In this document: positions 24,893 through 32,922 of the stretch, in pieces | Numbering within the stretch: the stretch's first letter is position 1 | Layout: each line of letters begins with the position of its first letter | Assembly (NCBI RefSeq): GCF_030269125.1 | Contig: NZ_BSSM01000018.1 | Location: 1 to 64,000, forward strand | Direction of reading: 5' to 3' | Source: Streptomyces hygroscopicus subsp. hygroscopicus | Lineage (GTDB): Bacteria > Actinomycetota > Actinomycetes > Streptomycetales > Streptomycetaceae | DNA length: 64,000 bases | Notes under the pieces: model-generated | What the model was told of the DNA's origin: nothing | Database searches by the model: none | What the model saw: only the letters and a program-made list of their open reading frames with translations | Translations under genes and position numbers: made by a program

Positions 24893-24912
24893 TTAGGTTC
24901 AGTGACCGAACC
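24893..24912. promoter_or_regulatory. HxlR operator copy 1
   Basis: TTAGGTTCAGTGACCGAACC, an imperfect dyad with GGTTC/GAACC arms. A near-identical copy lies 45 bp downstream. Confidence 0.65.
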
Positions 24913-24937
24913 GACCGTGTTACGGTGAGCGGGACAG

Positions 24938-24957
24938 CTAGGTTCAATCACCGAACT
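24938..24957. promoter_or_regulatory. HxlR operator copy 2
   Basis: CTAGGTTCAATCACCGAACT, same dyad as copy 1, 12 bp before the MFS start codon. The two copies are phased 45 bp apart (about four helical turns), which suits cooperative dimer binding. Confidence 0.65.
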
Positions 24958-24968
24958 GAGGACTTGCC

Positions 24969-26408
24969 ATGACCGGGCTCGATTCCGCCGCAGTGGGCGA
25001 GGCGCACGGGGTGCACGGGGCGCATGGGGTGCCTGGGACGCGTACGACGCGCACGGCGGGAGCCCCGCACGCCGGGCCCGACGTCCCCGCACGCCCCCGC
25101 GCCACCCTCGCCCTCGTCAGCGCGGCGACCGCCGTGACCCTGATGAACTACACGGCCCCGATGGTCACGCTCCCCCAGACGGCGGCCGCCCTGCACACCC
25201 CGCTCTCCGGCCAGGCATGGCTCCTGAACGGCACCCCGCTGGGCCTCGCCGCCCTCCTCCTGGTGGCCGGCAGCCTCGCCGACGACTACGGCCGCCGCCG
25301 GATCTTCCTCACCGGCACCCTGGCCCTGGGTCTGACCACCGCGCTCGGTGCGCTGACCACGTCGACCTGGCAGTTCACCCTGGCCCGCATCGCCCAGGGC
25401 GCCGCCAGCGCCGCCCTGCTGGCCAGCGCCCTCGGCCTGATCGTGCACGCCTTCCCGAGCCCGCGCGGCCGGCTGCACGCGACCGGCGTGTGGGGCGCGT
25501 TCGTCAGCGGCGGCATCGCCGCGGGCCCCCTGGTGGCGTCCGCGCTCCCGGACTGGCGCGTCGGCTACGGCGTCCTCGGTGCGGCCGCCCTCCTCCTGGC
25601 CGCGCTCGGCACCCGCACCCTCGCCGAGTCCCGCGCGCCCCGCGGCGGCCGCCCCGACATACCCGGCGCGCTGACCTTCGGACTGGCCCTGGTCGCCCTG
25701 GTCGCCGCGCTGACCCTCGGCCGGGACGGCTGGCTGCGCGCGCCGGTGGGCCTGCTGCTGGCGGCGGCCGTGGCGCTGATCGCCCTCTTCGTGGCCGTCG
25801 AACGGCGCTCCGGCACCCCGATGATCGACCTGGGCCTGCTGCGCCGCCCCGGCTTCCTCGCCTCCTCGGCGGGCGGCCTGTTCACGGGCCTCGCGGTGAT
25901 CGCCGTCTTCAGCTATCTGCCCGCGGTCGTCCAGCAGACCATGCACCTCTCCCCGCCTGCCACGGCCGGCCTGCTCCTGCTCTGGTCCGGCCTGAGCTTC
26001 GCCGTCGCCCTCCAGGTCAAGCGCCTGCCCATCGCCCCACGCGTCCAACTCGCGCTGGGCTTCGCCCTGCACGCCGTCGGCGTGCTGACCATGCTCGGCG
26101 CCATCGGCTCCGGCTCCTGGACCCGTCTCCTGCCCGGCCTGGTCGTCGGCGGCGTGGGCAGCGGCCTCCTCAACGGCGCCCTCCCCCTCCTCGCCGTCGA
26201 CTCCGTCCCCCGCGAACGCGCCGCCATGGGCTCCGGCGCCCAGCAGACCCTGCGCTACATCGGCTCCAGCGTCGGCGTCGCCCTCACCATCGCCCTCGCC
26301 ACCTCCGACGGCCACCTCGCCCACGGCACGAACCTCGCCCTCCTGGTCTCGGCGGGCCTGGCGCTGACGGGGGCGGTCGGGGTGCTGGTGCTGCGGGAAC
26401 GGAAGTAG
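24969..26408 (+). CDS. MFS drug-efflux transporter, 14-helix type (479 aa)
   Basis: After a polar His/Gly-rich N-terminus the hydrophobic segments begin at LALVSAATAVTLMNYTAPMV. The MFS motif A appears as GSLADDYGRRRIF and motif C-like glycine-rich segments follow (GVWGAFVSGGIAAGPLVASAL). The length and segment count fit DHA2/EmrB-like antiporters. Start ATG with GAGGA eight bases upstream. Divergent from the HxlR regulator, which suggests inducible efflux of a toxic compound; the substrate is unknown. Confidence 0.9.
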   Translation: MTGLDSAAVGEAHGVHGAHGVPGTRTTRTAGAPHAGPDVPARPRATLALVSAATAVTLMNYTAPMVTLPQTAAALHTPLSGQAWLLNGTPLGLAALLLVAGSLADDYGRRRIFLTGTLALGLTTALGALTTSTWQFTLARIAQGAASAALLASALGLIVHAFPSPRGRLHATGVWGAFVSGGIAAGPLVASALPDWRVGYGVLGAAALLLAALGTRTLAESRAPRGGRPDIPGALTFGLALVALVAALTLGRDGWLRAPVGLLLAAAVALIALFVAVERRSGTPMIDLGLLRRPGFLASSAGGLFTGLAVIAVFSYLPAVVQQTMHLSPPATAGLLLLWSGLSFAVALQVKRLPIAPRVQLALGFALHAVGVLTMLGAIGSGSWTRLLPGLVVGGVGSGLLNGALPLLAVDSVPRERAAMGSGAQQTLRYIGSSVGVALTIALATSDGHLAHGTNLALLVSAGLALTGAVGVLVLRERK

Positions 26409-26607
26409 TGCCGGGGGGGTGGAAGCGGTGCCGGGGAAAGCAGTGCCCGGGGCGTCAGCGGTGCCCAGGGCGTGAGCAGCGCGGCCCCCTCTCCACTCTC
26501 CCGCTCCACCGCCTCGGCCTCCCGCTCGGCCCCCTGCGCCCAGCTGCGCCGGCAGTCGCCCGCACGACGGGCGGGGCGTCCCCGACCAGCCATGGCCGGC
26601 GCCGGCT

Positions 26608-27342
26608 TCAGCGGGTGCGGGTGGTGGGCAGCGGAAGGGCGTCCTGATAGCCGTTGACGGGCCGGGGGACCTTCTCGACCGTACGGGCGTCGAGGGCGAC
26701 CGCCGCGGAACCGGTACCCAGCGTGCCGCCCGGGTGCCAGGTCCCGGTGACCGCGACCCAGGTGTCGGCGGGCGGCACGGGCCCGCCGTAGACCCGTACC
26801 TTCACCGACTGGGCGTCCGCCGCGCAGCAGCTGATGATGATCCGCGTCAGGTCCCAGCCGCCCTTGCCGTGCGGCGTGACGATGCCGGTCATCAGGATCG
26901 TGCGCCCCTTGACGGCCCCCGCCCGGTCCTGCCGCACCCGGCTGGTGAAGTCGGACAGGGTCATGGGCAACGGCGAGACGGCGGGCAACGGCCCGAACCC
27001 GCCCTGGTGGGCGATGGCTTCGGGTGGCTGCCGGGAGGCGGTGTACGCGCCGAGGGCGGGCGGGGCGTAGCAGAGCAGGCTCACCGCGGGGAGCAGCAGC
27101 AGCCAGGCGACGCGCGGCACCCGGGAGTGATCGTGCCCGTGGCCGTCGTACTCCTGATCGTGCCGCTTCCGGTCGAGGACCGCACTGACGATCCCGAGCA
27201 GCACCAGCACGCACCCGGAGACGATGAGCAGGGGCCGCATGCTCTCCTTGACGTAGCGGAGGCACAGGTCGGTGACGAGGGAGATGCGCAGCAGGCCGAG
27301 TCCGCACAGGACGAGCAGGCCCGACTGGAGCGTCCGCTTCAC
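26608..27342 (-). CDS. TIGR03943-family membrane protein, permease partner (244 aa)
   Basis: The GTG at 27342 overlaps the upstream permease stop (GTGA), with GGAGG nine bases upstream. Two or three N-terminal helices (SGLLVLCGLGLLRISLV, PLLIVSGCVLVLLGIVSAVL, VAWLLLLPAVSLLCYAPPALG) flank a His-rich cytoplasmic loop (HDQEYDGHGHDHSR). A soluble C-terminal domain follows with ISCCAADAQSV and VTGTWHPGG. This matches the TIGR03943 subunit that accompanies PF03773 permeases. The His-rich loop and CC pair suggest a divalent metal such as zinc, which is inference. Confidence 0.85.
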   Translation of the reverse strand: MKRTLQSGLLVLCGLGLLRISLVTDLCLRYVKESMRPLLIVSGCVLVLLGIVSAVLDRKRHDQEYDGHGHDHSRVPRVAWLLLLPAVSLLCYAPPALGAYTASRQPPEAIAHQGGFGPLPAVSPLPMTLSDFTSRVRQDRAGAVKGRTILMTGIVTPHGKGGWDLTRIIISCCAADAQSVKVRVYGGPVPPADTWVAVTGTWHPGGTLGTGSAAVALDARTVEKVPRPVNGYQDALPLPTTRTR

Positions 27343-28379
27343 AGGAGGGCACCTCCGACCAGCGCGCTGCACGCGACGGCGACGACGAGGGTGGCGGCGG
27401 AGAACCGTACGGCGAACGCCCGCCCGAAGGTCCCCGCCTGGAGCGCGATCAGCTTCAGGTCGACCATGGGCCCCACCACCATGAACGCCAGCCGCGCGAC
27501 CGGCGGGAAGCCGGTCAGCGAGGCGGCGAGGAAGGCGTCCGCCTCGGAGCAGACGGCGAGCAGCACGGCGAGGGCGGCCAGGAAGAGCACGGACAGCCAG
27601 GGCGTGCCGGTGAAGGTGGCGAGTACGGAGCGCGGCACGGCGACGTTGAAGGTGGCGGCCGCCATCGCCCCGAGCACGAGGAACCCGCCTGCGTGCAGGA
27701 AGTCGTGCCGGAACCCGGTCCGGAACTCGTCCAGGCGGCTGTGTCCGCTCTGGTGCCCGGTGTGCCGTACGGCGGGCCGCAGCCACTCCGTCCTGCCGAA
27801 CCGCAGCCACAGCCACCCCATGGCGACGGCCGTGGCGAGCGAGGCGAGCAGCCGGGCCAGCACCATGGCCGGGTTGCCGGGGAAGGCGATCGCCGTGGCG
27901 GTGAGGACGACGGGGTTGACGGCCGGCGCGGACAGCAGGAAGGCGAACGCGGCGGCCGGGGTGACCCCCCGGCCGATCAGGCTGTCGGCCACCGGCACGG
28001 ACGCGCACTCGCACCCGGGCAGCACGACCCCGGCCACCCCCGCCACCGGCACGGCGAGCACGGGCCGCCGGGGCAGCATGCGCCGGAACACCCGCTCGGG
28101 CACGAACGCGTTGATCGCCCCGGACAGGGCCGTGCCGAGCAGCAGGAACGGCAGCGCCTGCACGGTGACCGCGAGTGCGACCGTCCGCCACGCCTGCACG
28201 GCCGGGGCGTCACCCCACCGCCCGACGAGAAAGAGAAGGGTGCCGGGCACGACGGCGGCACCGACGAGGAGCAGCGGCCAGTACCGGGGCAGCGCGCCCG
28301 CGTCCCCGCCCTCCTCCTCCGGCCGGGCCGCTCGCAGCCCCTCCCGATCGGCGTGGACCAGCTCCCCCGTCACCCGCAT
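27339..28379 (-). CDS. PF03773-type permease (346 aa)
   Basis: ATG at 28379. About eight hydrophobic segments. PGCECASVPVADSLIGRG with two Cys, FLLSAPAVNPVVLTATA, and later CSEADAFLAASL match the family's two inverted half-motifs. It is translationally coupled to the TIGR03943 subunit, a pairing seen in many actinobacteria and Bacillus (YcgR/YcgQ-like, from memory). The transported ion is unproven; Cys residues in the membrane domain favour a soft metal or a cysteine-dependent substrate. An imperfect dyad at 28404-28424 (CCACGGAC...GTCCGCGTGG) upstream may be an operator. Confidence 0.85.
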   Translation of the reverse strand: MRVTGELVHADREGLRAARPEEEGGDAGALPRYWPLLLVGAAVVPGTLLFLVGRWGDAPAVQAWRTVALAVTVQALPFLLLGTALSGAINAFVPERVFRRMLPRRPVLAVPVAGVAGVVLPGCECASVPVADSLIGRGVTPAAAFAFLLSAPAVNPVVLTATAIAFPGNPAMVLARLLASLATAVAMGWLWLRFGRTEWLRPAVRHTGHQSGHSRLDEFRTGFRHDFLHAGGFLVLGAMAAATFNVAVPRSVLATFTGTPWLSVLFLAALAVLLAVCSEADAFLAASLTGFPPVARLAFMVVGPMVDLKLIALQAGTFGRAFAVRFSAATLVVAVACSALVGGALL

Positions 28380-28585
28380 CCCGACCCCACGTCCAGGTGT
28401 CCCCACGGACGGATGTCCGCGTGGATGTCTCCGTCCGCACAGAAGATAGCGAGTGGCCCTGTGCGCCCGGGATGCGCCCCGGGGTATGCCCCCGAGGATC
28501 CGGTGCACGCGGGGTGTCCCCCTGGGGGATCACCCCCGCCGGACCGCCCTCACGTTTGTCGGCGCCCGGCAGTACGGTGTCCCCC

Positions 28586-29599
28586 ATGCGCCCCGACACG
28601 CCTGCCGAGAATGTCGACCACACCGCCGAAGCGGCACGCCTGGAGCGGACCGCCGGCCTGTACCCGGAGGACGCGGAGACCCTGCTCCTGCGGGCGGCGG
28701 CCCACCTGGAGCTGTCCGGCGACCGCCCCGCGGCCACCACCGTCTACGACCGCCTGCTGTCCACCCCGGCCACCCTGGAGAACCCGTCGCTGGTACGGGC
28801 CCTGAAGGCGTCCAACCTCTGGGAGTACGGCCATGAGGCGGAGGCCAGGGCCATCATCGAGGGCATCCGCACCACGGCCCCGCACGACCCGGGCCCCTGG
28901 GTGATCATCGCGGAGTCCCTGGAGTCGCACGACGAGCTGAAGTCGGCGGAGGAGACGTTCACGCAGGCCGCGCGACTGCTGCTCCCGGACTCCGCGGAGC
29001 CCCCGCTCTCCCTGCACCCCCTCCTCTACGGCCGCCACCGCGTCCGCCGCATGCGGGGCCTGCCGCACGACGACTGGGACACCCTGGCCGACACCCTCCA
29101 CACCGCCCCGGTCACCCTGGACGAACTGCACGACCCCAAGCGCGTCTGGTCCCTCGGCTCCGACAACCCCGCCGAGCTGGAGGCCGAGATCTCCCGCCTC
29201 CGCACCGAACTGGGCGCCTACCGCGAGGCCCTGTCCCGCCCCTTCCCGGTCGCCGTCCTCCACTGGCCGGCCCCGGAACTGGCCGAACTCCTCTCGGCCT
29301 ACCCCACCCTCTCCGCGGAGTACCCCTCCCACTCCGCCCACCTGTCGACCATAGAGTCCTCCCTCCGCGAACTCTCCACCTCCGGCACCCCCAACCTCGG
29401 CATCGTCACGGGCACGGTCCCCTCCTACGAGGCCTTCGCCGCCTCCGAGGCGACGTCCCCGGACGACCCGACCCTGCTCCCCCAGTACGCGACGACACTG
29501 GCGGCGAGGGGGCGGGCGGTGGCTTGGCCGCCGGGGAGGGGGGCGGAGTGTTGGTGTGGGGTGGGGCGGGGATATGGGGAGTGCCACGGGGGCGAGTGA
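28586..29599 (+). CDS. TPR protein with C-terminal SEC-C-like zinc motif (337 aa)
   Basis: The N-terminal half is helical TPR repeats (AARLERTAGLYPEDAETLLL, AAAHLELSGDRPAATTVYDR, AEARAIIEGIRTTAPHDPG, SAEETFTQAARLLLPDS). The middle is a poorly defined helical region, and the C-terminus is CWCGVGRGYGECHG, a SEC-C-type metal motif (CxC..G..Y..CHG). Streptomyces proteins of this layout are common and uncharacterised. ATG at 28586 or GTG at 28577; neither has a good ribosome site. A hairpin terminator follows at 29639. It marks the left edge of the putative island. Confidence 0.8.
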   Translation: MRPDTPAENVDHTAEAARLERTAGLYPEDAETLLLRAAAHLELSGDRPAATTVYDRLLSTPATLENPSLVRALKASNLWEYGHEAEARAIIEGIRTTAPHDPGPWVIIAESLESHDELKSAEETFTQAARLLLPDSAEPPLSLHPLLYGRHRVRRMRGLPHDDWDTLADTLHTAPVTLDELHDPKRVWSLGSDNPAELEAEISRLRTELGAYREALSRPFPVAVLHWPAPELAELLSAYPTLSAEYPSHSAHLSTIESSLRELSTSGTPNLGIVTGTVPSYEAFAASEATSPDDPTLLPQYATTLAARGRAVAWPPGRGAECWCGVGRGYGECHGGE

Positions 29600-29638
29600 C
29601 TAACTCAACCCCGCGCCGACCTAATTCTCCATATAGAT

Positions 29639-29674
29639 GGCTCCAGCCTTACGGCCGGCTGGAGCCTCGCTTTT
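29639..29674 (+). terminator. Hairpin terminator shared by convergent genes
   Basis: GGCTCCAGCC and GGCTGGAGCC arms with an 8-nt loop, then TCGCTTTT on the plus strand. The left arm lies beyond the stop of the minus-strand nuclease gene and the right arm covers its last codons. Confidence 0.65.
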
Positions 29675-30677
29675 GTTGCCACCACTCTCGGTGGTAGCGC
29701 ACATACTCTTCGTGCACTCGATGCCTCTTGTGTCGGTTGAGCTTCGCTCGGACGTTGTCACCAAACAATCCTGCGCGGACGACGATCGACCAATCGTCAT
29801 CTATAACAACTGCCCCTATGTCAAGGGCTACATGACAATTAGGACAGAGGCAGAGGATATTCCTCTCGACGTCCGGTCCATTGTGCGGCTTACCCAGCGG
29901 CTTGATATGGGCACCCTCGCTATAGGGCCTCTCATCTGACCCAACCAATCGCAAGCCGCACATCTGGCACTCATGCCCGTAGAGTTCCTTGACACGACGC
30001 ACCGTGGCAGCATCGCGGACGATCCGCTGGATCGAGGCAGGCCGCACCCTGGGGAACTTCTCCGAGTCCGACCACCCAGGTTCCCCCTGAACAGCGACAT
30101 CATCCTCTTCCTGGATCAGCTCTTGCTGCTGCAACACGGATGCGATGCCCCGCTCAGCATCTGTCAACTCCTGTTCAGGTTGCGGAAGCCGCTCCAACTC
30201 GAACTGGCATATATGTATGGGCGATCCGTCCGGAGCAGGGGAGATAGACACGGCAGTGCGGATCTCCGTGATCTCATAGAGCCCGTCATACCTGTAGTCG
30301 TCAGGCAACGAGTACCGCTCGTCTCCTTCCGGACCACGGATGATGCGGACGGGATATTTACGCTCGAAGCTCAGCTTGAGCGCAGCGTTATCTCGATACT
30401 CCCACGACTGGCTCCGCAGAAGCCTCTTACCATCTGGCGCCTTATCCTTGTCGGGAGAGGCCCCGGTGTACTTAACTCGAACCCAGTCATCCCGATCGTC
30501 TTCATAACCGCCATTCAAGACGATGGCGTCCGCTACATAAATGCCGTCGGCGTCTTTCAGTCGAGAGATACCCCGCTGCGTGTCGCCATGCAGATGGGCA
30601 CGCCGCACGTCGGTCCGACGCCGGAAGATTGCCCCTGAGGCTACGCCCTCAATGTGACCAATGACTCGCTCACCCAT
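29649..30677 (-). CDS. SRA (YDG)-HNH modification-dependent endonuclease (342 aa)
   Basis: The ATG at 30677 gives the canonical SRA start (GHIEGVASGAIFRRRTDVRR). The domain runs to about residue 165 with AIVLNGGYEDDRDD, VKYTGASPDKDKAPDG, LRSQSWEYRDNAALKLSF and YDGLYEITEIR. The C-terminal HNH nuclease (about 235-320) has CQMCGLRLVG, SEGAHIKPLGKPHNGPD and CLCPNCHVALD, giving four zinc Cys and the catalytic His. The protein should bind modified DNA (methylcytosine or phosphorothioate, as in ScoMcrA-type Type IV enzymes) and cut it. A TTG at 30725 is an alternative start. Codon use is less GC-biased than in flanking genes, consistent with acquisition. It is a stand-alone gene. Confidence 0.9.
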   Translation of the reverse strand: MGERVIGHIEGVASGAIFRRRTDVRRAHLHGDTQRGISRLKDADGIYVADAIVLNGGYEDDRDDWVRVKYTGASPDKDKAPDGKRLLRSQSWEYRDNAALKLSFERKYPVRIIRGPEGDERYSLPDDYRYDGLYEITEIRTAVSISPAPDGSPIHICQFELERLPQPEQELTDAERGIASVLQQQELIQEEDDVAVQGEPGWSDSEKFPRVRPASIQRIVRDAATVRRVKELYGHECQMCGLRLVGSDERPYSEGAHIKPLGKPHNGPDVERNILCLCPNCHVALDIGAVVIDDDWSIVVRAGLFGDNVRAKLNRHKRHRVHEEYVRYHREWWQQKRGSSRP

Positions 30678-30804
30678 CGCACCATGGTGAAGCAAGGTGA
30701 TCACTTGTGTCACGCGATCGCTCAAAGCTGGCTAGTTATTGCTCATAGTCCCCTCATTGATTACCCGAAGGAGAGCAGTCCTACACGGCGGTACCCTGCC
30801 TTGC

Positions 30805-31467
30805 ATGATGCACGCGGTCGTCTTCGACGTAGGTGAGTGCCTGGTAGACGAGACCCGGGAGTACGGGACTTGGGCCGACTGGCTGGGGGTGCCTCGACAC
30901 ACGTTCCATGCCATGTTCGGAGCTGTCATCGCGCAGGGGCGGGACTACCGGGAGGTCTTCCAGGAGTTCCGTCCGGGGTTCGACCTCTACGAGGAGCGCG
31001 AGAAGCGGGCCGCCGCAGGGCAGCCGGAGACCTTCGGGGAGGAAGACGTGTACCCCGACGTCCGACCGGCCTTGGCGCAGCTCCGGGCCGACGGGGTGTG
31101 GCTGGGTATCGCGGGGAATCAGACCGTCCGAGCAGGACACATCTTGCGCAAACTGTTTTCCAACGACGTCGACCTGATCGGAACCTCGGACGACTGGGGC
31201 GCCAGCAAGCCCGACCCCGAGTTCTTCAAGCGGGTTGCGGAGGCTGTGCCGTTCGACGCTGATGAGATCCTCTACGTCGGGGATCGTTGCGACAATGACA
31301 TCCAGCCGGCCCACCGCTCAGGCATGCGCACTGCACTCGTGCATCGCGGGCCCTGGGCAACCATTCAGTGGAGCAGCACTGAAGCCAGGGAACTGCCTAC
31401 CTTCCGGGTGGACAGCCTGCTCGAACTGTCTGCGTTGATCAAGGAGTTCAACGGGTCAACACGTTGA
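30805..31467 (+). CDS. HAD-superfamily hydrolase (220 aa)
   Basis: Motif I VFDVGECLVDE (nucleophile Asp near residue 9, with the usual second Asp replaced by Glu), motif II GIAGNQT, motif III Lys in SKPDPEFFKR and motif IV VGDRCDNDIQPA are present. It has a small helical cap of HAD-IA type (WLGVPRHTFHAMFGAVIAQG). The start is ATG (or the next ATG) with no ribosome site; a TACCCT element eight bases upstream suggests a leaderless transcript. The last 20 bp overlap the convergent XRE regulator gene. Metabolic role unknown; it lies inside the island next to the RiPP cluster. Confidence 0.85.
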   Translation: MMHAVVFDVGECLVDETREYGTWADWLGVPRHTFHAMFGAVIAQGRDYREVFQEFRPGFDLYEEREKRAAAGQPETFGEEDVYPDVRPALAQLRADGVWLGIAGNQTVRAGHILRKLFSNDVDLIGTSDDWGASKPDPEFFKRVAEAVPFDADEILYVGDRCDNDIQPAHRSGMRTALVHRGPWATIQWSSTEARELPTFRVDSLLELSALIKEFNGSTR

Positions 31468-32725
31468 GCGTCGTTCCCCAGTCGTACAACCGGTCATCAA
31501 GGTCACGGACACAACGCTCGTGCTGGTAGGGGGACAGTGCACGGCGGACACCGCGCACTCGATCCATGCCCGTCGCATACCAAGTGACGGCCAACTGATC
31601 CAATGCCTTACCCGCATACTCACATGCCTGCTCCGGGTTTCCTGATGCTGTCTCCACTGCCGCCAAGTCGCCATAAATCACTGAGCGTTGCTTGTCCTCC
31701 GCGGGAGTCATTGCGGCCAGAGCATGGAGCAGGCTCTCGCGGGCCTGTGGAAGGTGGCCCGCCACCAGTTGAGTGTTTCCCTTGAAGGCCGCCAAGCGAG
31801 CTGGGGAGAACCAGTCAAGCCAGTCCGGCGACGCGTGATCGTTCCCAACCATCAGGACGTCTTCGGCATGATGGATCAGGTGCAACGCGGTGCGGATGTT
31901 ACCGCACCGCGTCTCGCATTCAGCCTCCACTGCATCAAGCCAGGCAAGGAACTCGGCGGATGCGGAGGTGCGGCGAGCGTACGTGCGTGCGGCTGTCATT
32001 CGCTCCAAGGCTCCGTCGCGGTCCGCCGCCCAGGCCGGAATAAACGCCATGTGCGCCAAAATGGCCGAGCCGAGCAGTGGATCGTCGGCTTCACCCGCAG
32101 CTTGCAGCGCCAAGAGAAGGGTGTCGTGGGCGGTGCTCGGTTCGCTGAGGTCGAAAAACTCGATCCGCCCTGCCAGAAGGTAGGTCTCTGCCAGTGCCGC
32201 CGCGATCGTACGGCGTGTCAGGTCCGCCGTCTCAGGCAGGATGGCGCAGCCCAGCATGGCGTGTGCGACTACGGCAGGGTGCAACTGGGGTGGGGCGACA
32301 GACCAGTAGAGACGGCGATGAGATCGGGTGACAGCCTGAAAGTCGGCGCCAACAGTGGATGGCTGTGAAGCCGCGACAGCTCGACCATGCGGGGCTGACA
32401 GGCCGAGGGAAGCCGCACCACTGGCTACAAGAACGCGCTGTGCATGATCAGGTACCTGCGCGCCGCCGGAACCCCACGGGGGTGTGAAGCCGAGCGCCTC
32501 CATGCTCTGCCCGAGGAGGTGAACGAGCACCCGCTGGCAGTCGGGCTGTGGCCAGGGTGGGGTGTCCGATTCCCATCGGCGCACCTGCCGTACCCCGATC
32601 GACAGCCCTCGGATGCCCATGTCCTTGGCATGCCGAGCGAGGGCATCTGCCAAGTCCTGCTGTGAGCTGAATCCGGCGGCCACACGAGCGGCCTTGAGTC
32701 GGACATTGCCGGTGGGCCTGGGCAC
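31448..32725 (-). CDS. XRE-type regulator with TPR-like C-terminal domain (425 aa)
   Basis: The GTG at 32725 has GGAGG seven bases upstream. The N-terminal HTH (about 8-60) contains NVRLKAARVAAGFSSQQDLA, then LSIGVRQVRRWESD. Residues about 110-420 are helical repeats (AALAETYLLAGRIEFFDLSE, AVEAECETRCGNIRTALHLI, ALDQLAVTWYATG). This two-part layout occurs in cluster-situated regulators of Streptomyces RiPP and antibiotic loci. It is divergent from the small-protein/precursor/ATP-grasp/methyltransferase operon, with an inverted repeat in the 197-bp gap, so it is the likely local regulator. Its 3' end overlaps the HAD gene. Confidence 0.8.
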   Translation of the reverse strand: MPRPTGNVRLKAARVAAGFSSQQDLADALARHAKDMGIRGLSIGVRQVRRWESDTPPWPQPDCQRVLVHLLGQSMEALGFTPPWGSGGAQVPDHAQRVLVASGAASLGLSAPHGRAVAASQPSTVGADFQAVTRSHRRLYWSVAPPQLHPAVVAHAMLGCAILPETADLTRRTIAAALAETYLLAGRIEFFDLSEPSTAHDTLLLALQAAGEADDPLLGSAILAHMAFIPAWAADRDGALERMTAARTYARRTSASAEFLAWLDAVEAECETRCGNIRTALHLIHHAEDVLMVGNDHASPDWLDWFSPARLAAFKGNTQLVAGHLPQARESLLHALAAMTPAEDKQRSVIYGDLAAVETASGNPEQACEYAGKALDQLAVTWYATGMDRVRGVRRALSPYQHERCVRDLDDRLYDWGTTLNVLTR

Positions 32726-32875
32726 TTGGACACCTCCTGCTGCGGCGGCTGCTTCAACAGTCGCACATCCGGTCCTCACTTGGGCAGGCTTTCCCTCGCA
32801 AGAGGGCATGGAAGACCGGACTGCGCCCTTACGGCGACCTCCTCAAGTCCTCGTATCTGCCACCTGGTTACAGAA

Positions 32876-32897
32876 CTCTGGGCTGCGTATCCCAGAG
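32876..32897. promoter_or_regulatory. Inverted repeat upstream of the RiPP operon
   Basis: CTCTGGG (32876-32882) and CCCAGAG (32891-32897) around an 8-bp spacer, 13 bp before the GGAGG of the first operon gene. Candidate operator for the divergent XRE regulator. Confidence 0.45.
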
Positions 32898-32922
32898 GGG
32901 AATCAGAACAGGAGGCTGCTCA

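Noticed and set aside
26608..28191. 527-codon minus-strand frame spanning both permease genes
   Set aside because: Over the permease it reads a different frame from the one with the PF03773 motifs; only its last 244 codons, from GTG 27342, are a real gene.
28404..28424. Zur-type operator upstream of the PF03773 permease
   Set aside because: The dyad is imperfect, with a one-base insertion in one arm, and does not match a Zur consensus I could confirm; kept only as a weak remark in that gene's entry.
30757..30800. Leaderless promoter with TTGATT and TACCCT before the HAD gene
   Set aside because: The spacing between the two elements is 29 bp, too long for a standard promoter; only the -10-like hexamer may be real.
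30739..30804. 22-codon N-terminal extension of the HAD hydrolase
   Set aside because: The extension is basic and lacks family similarity; the HAD fold begins at ATG 30805.
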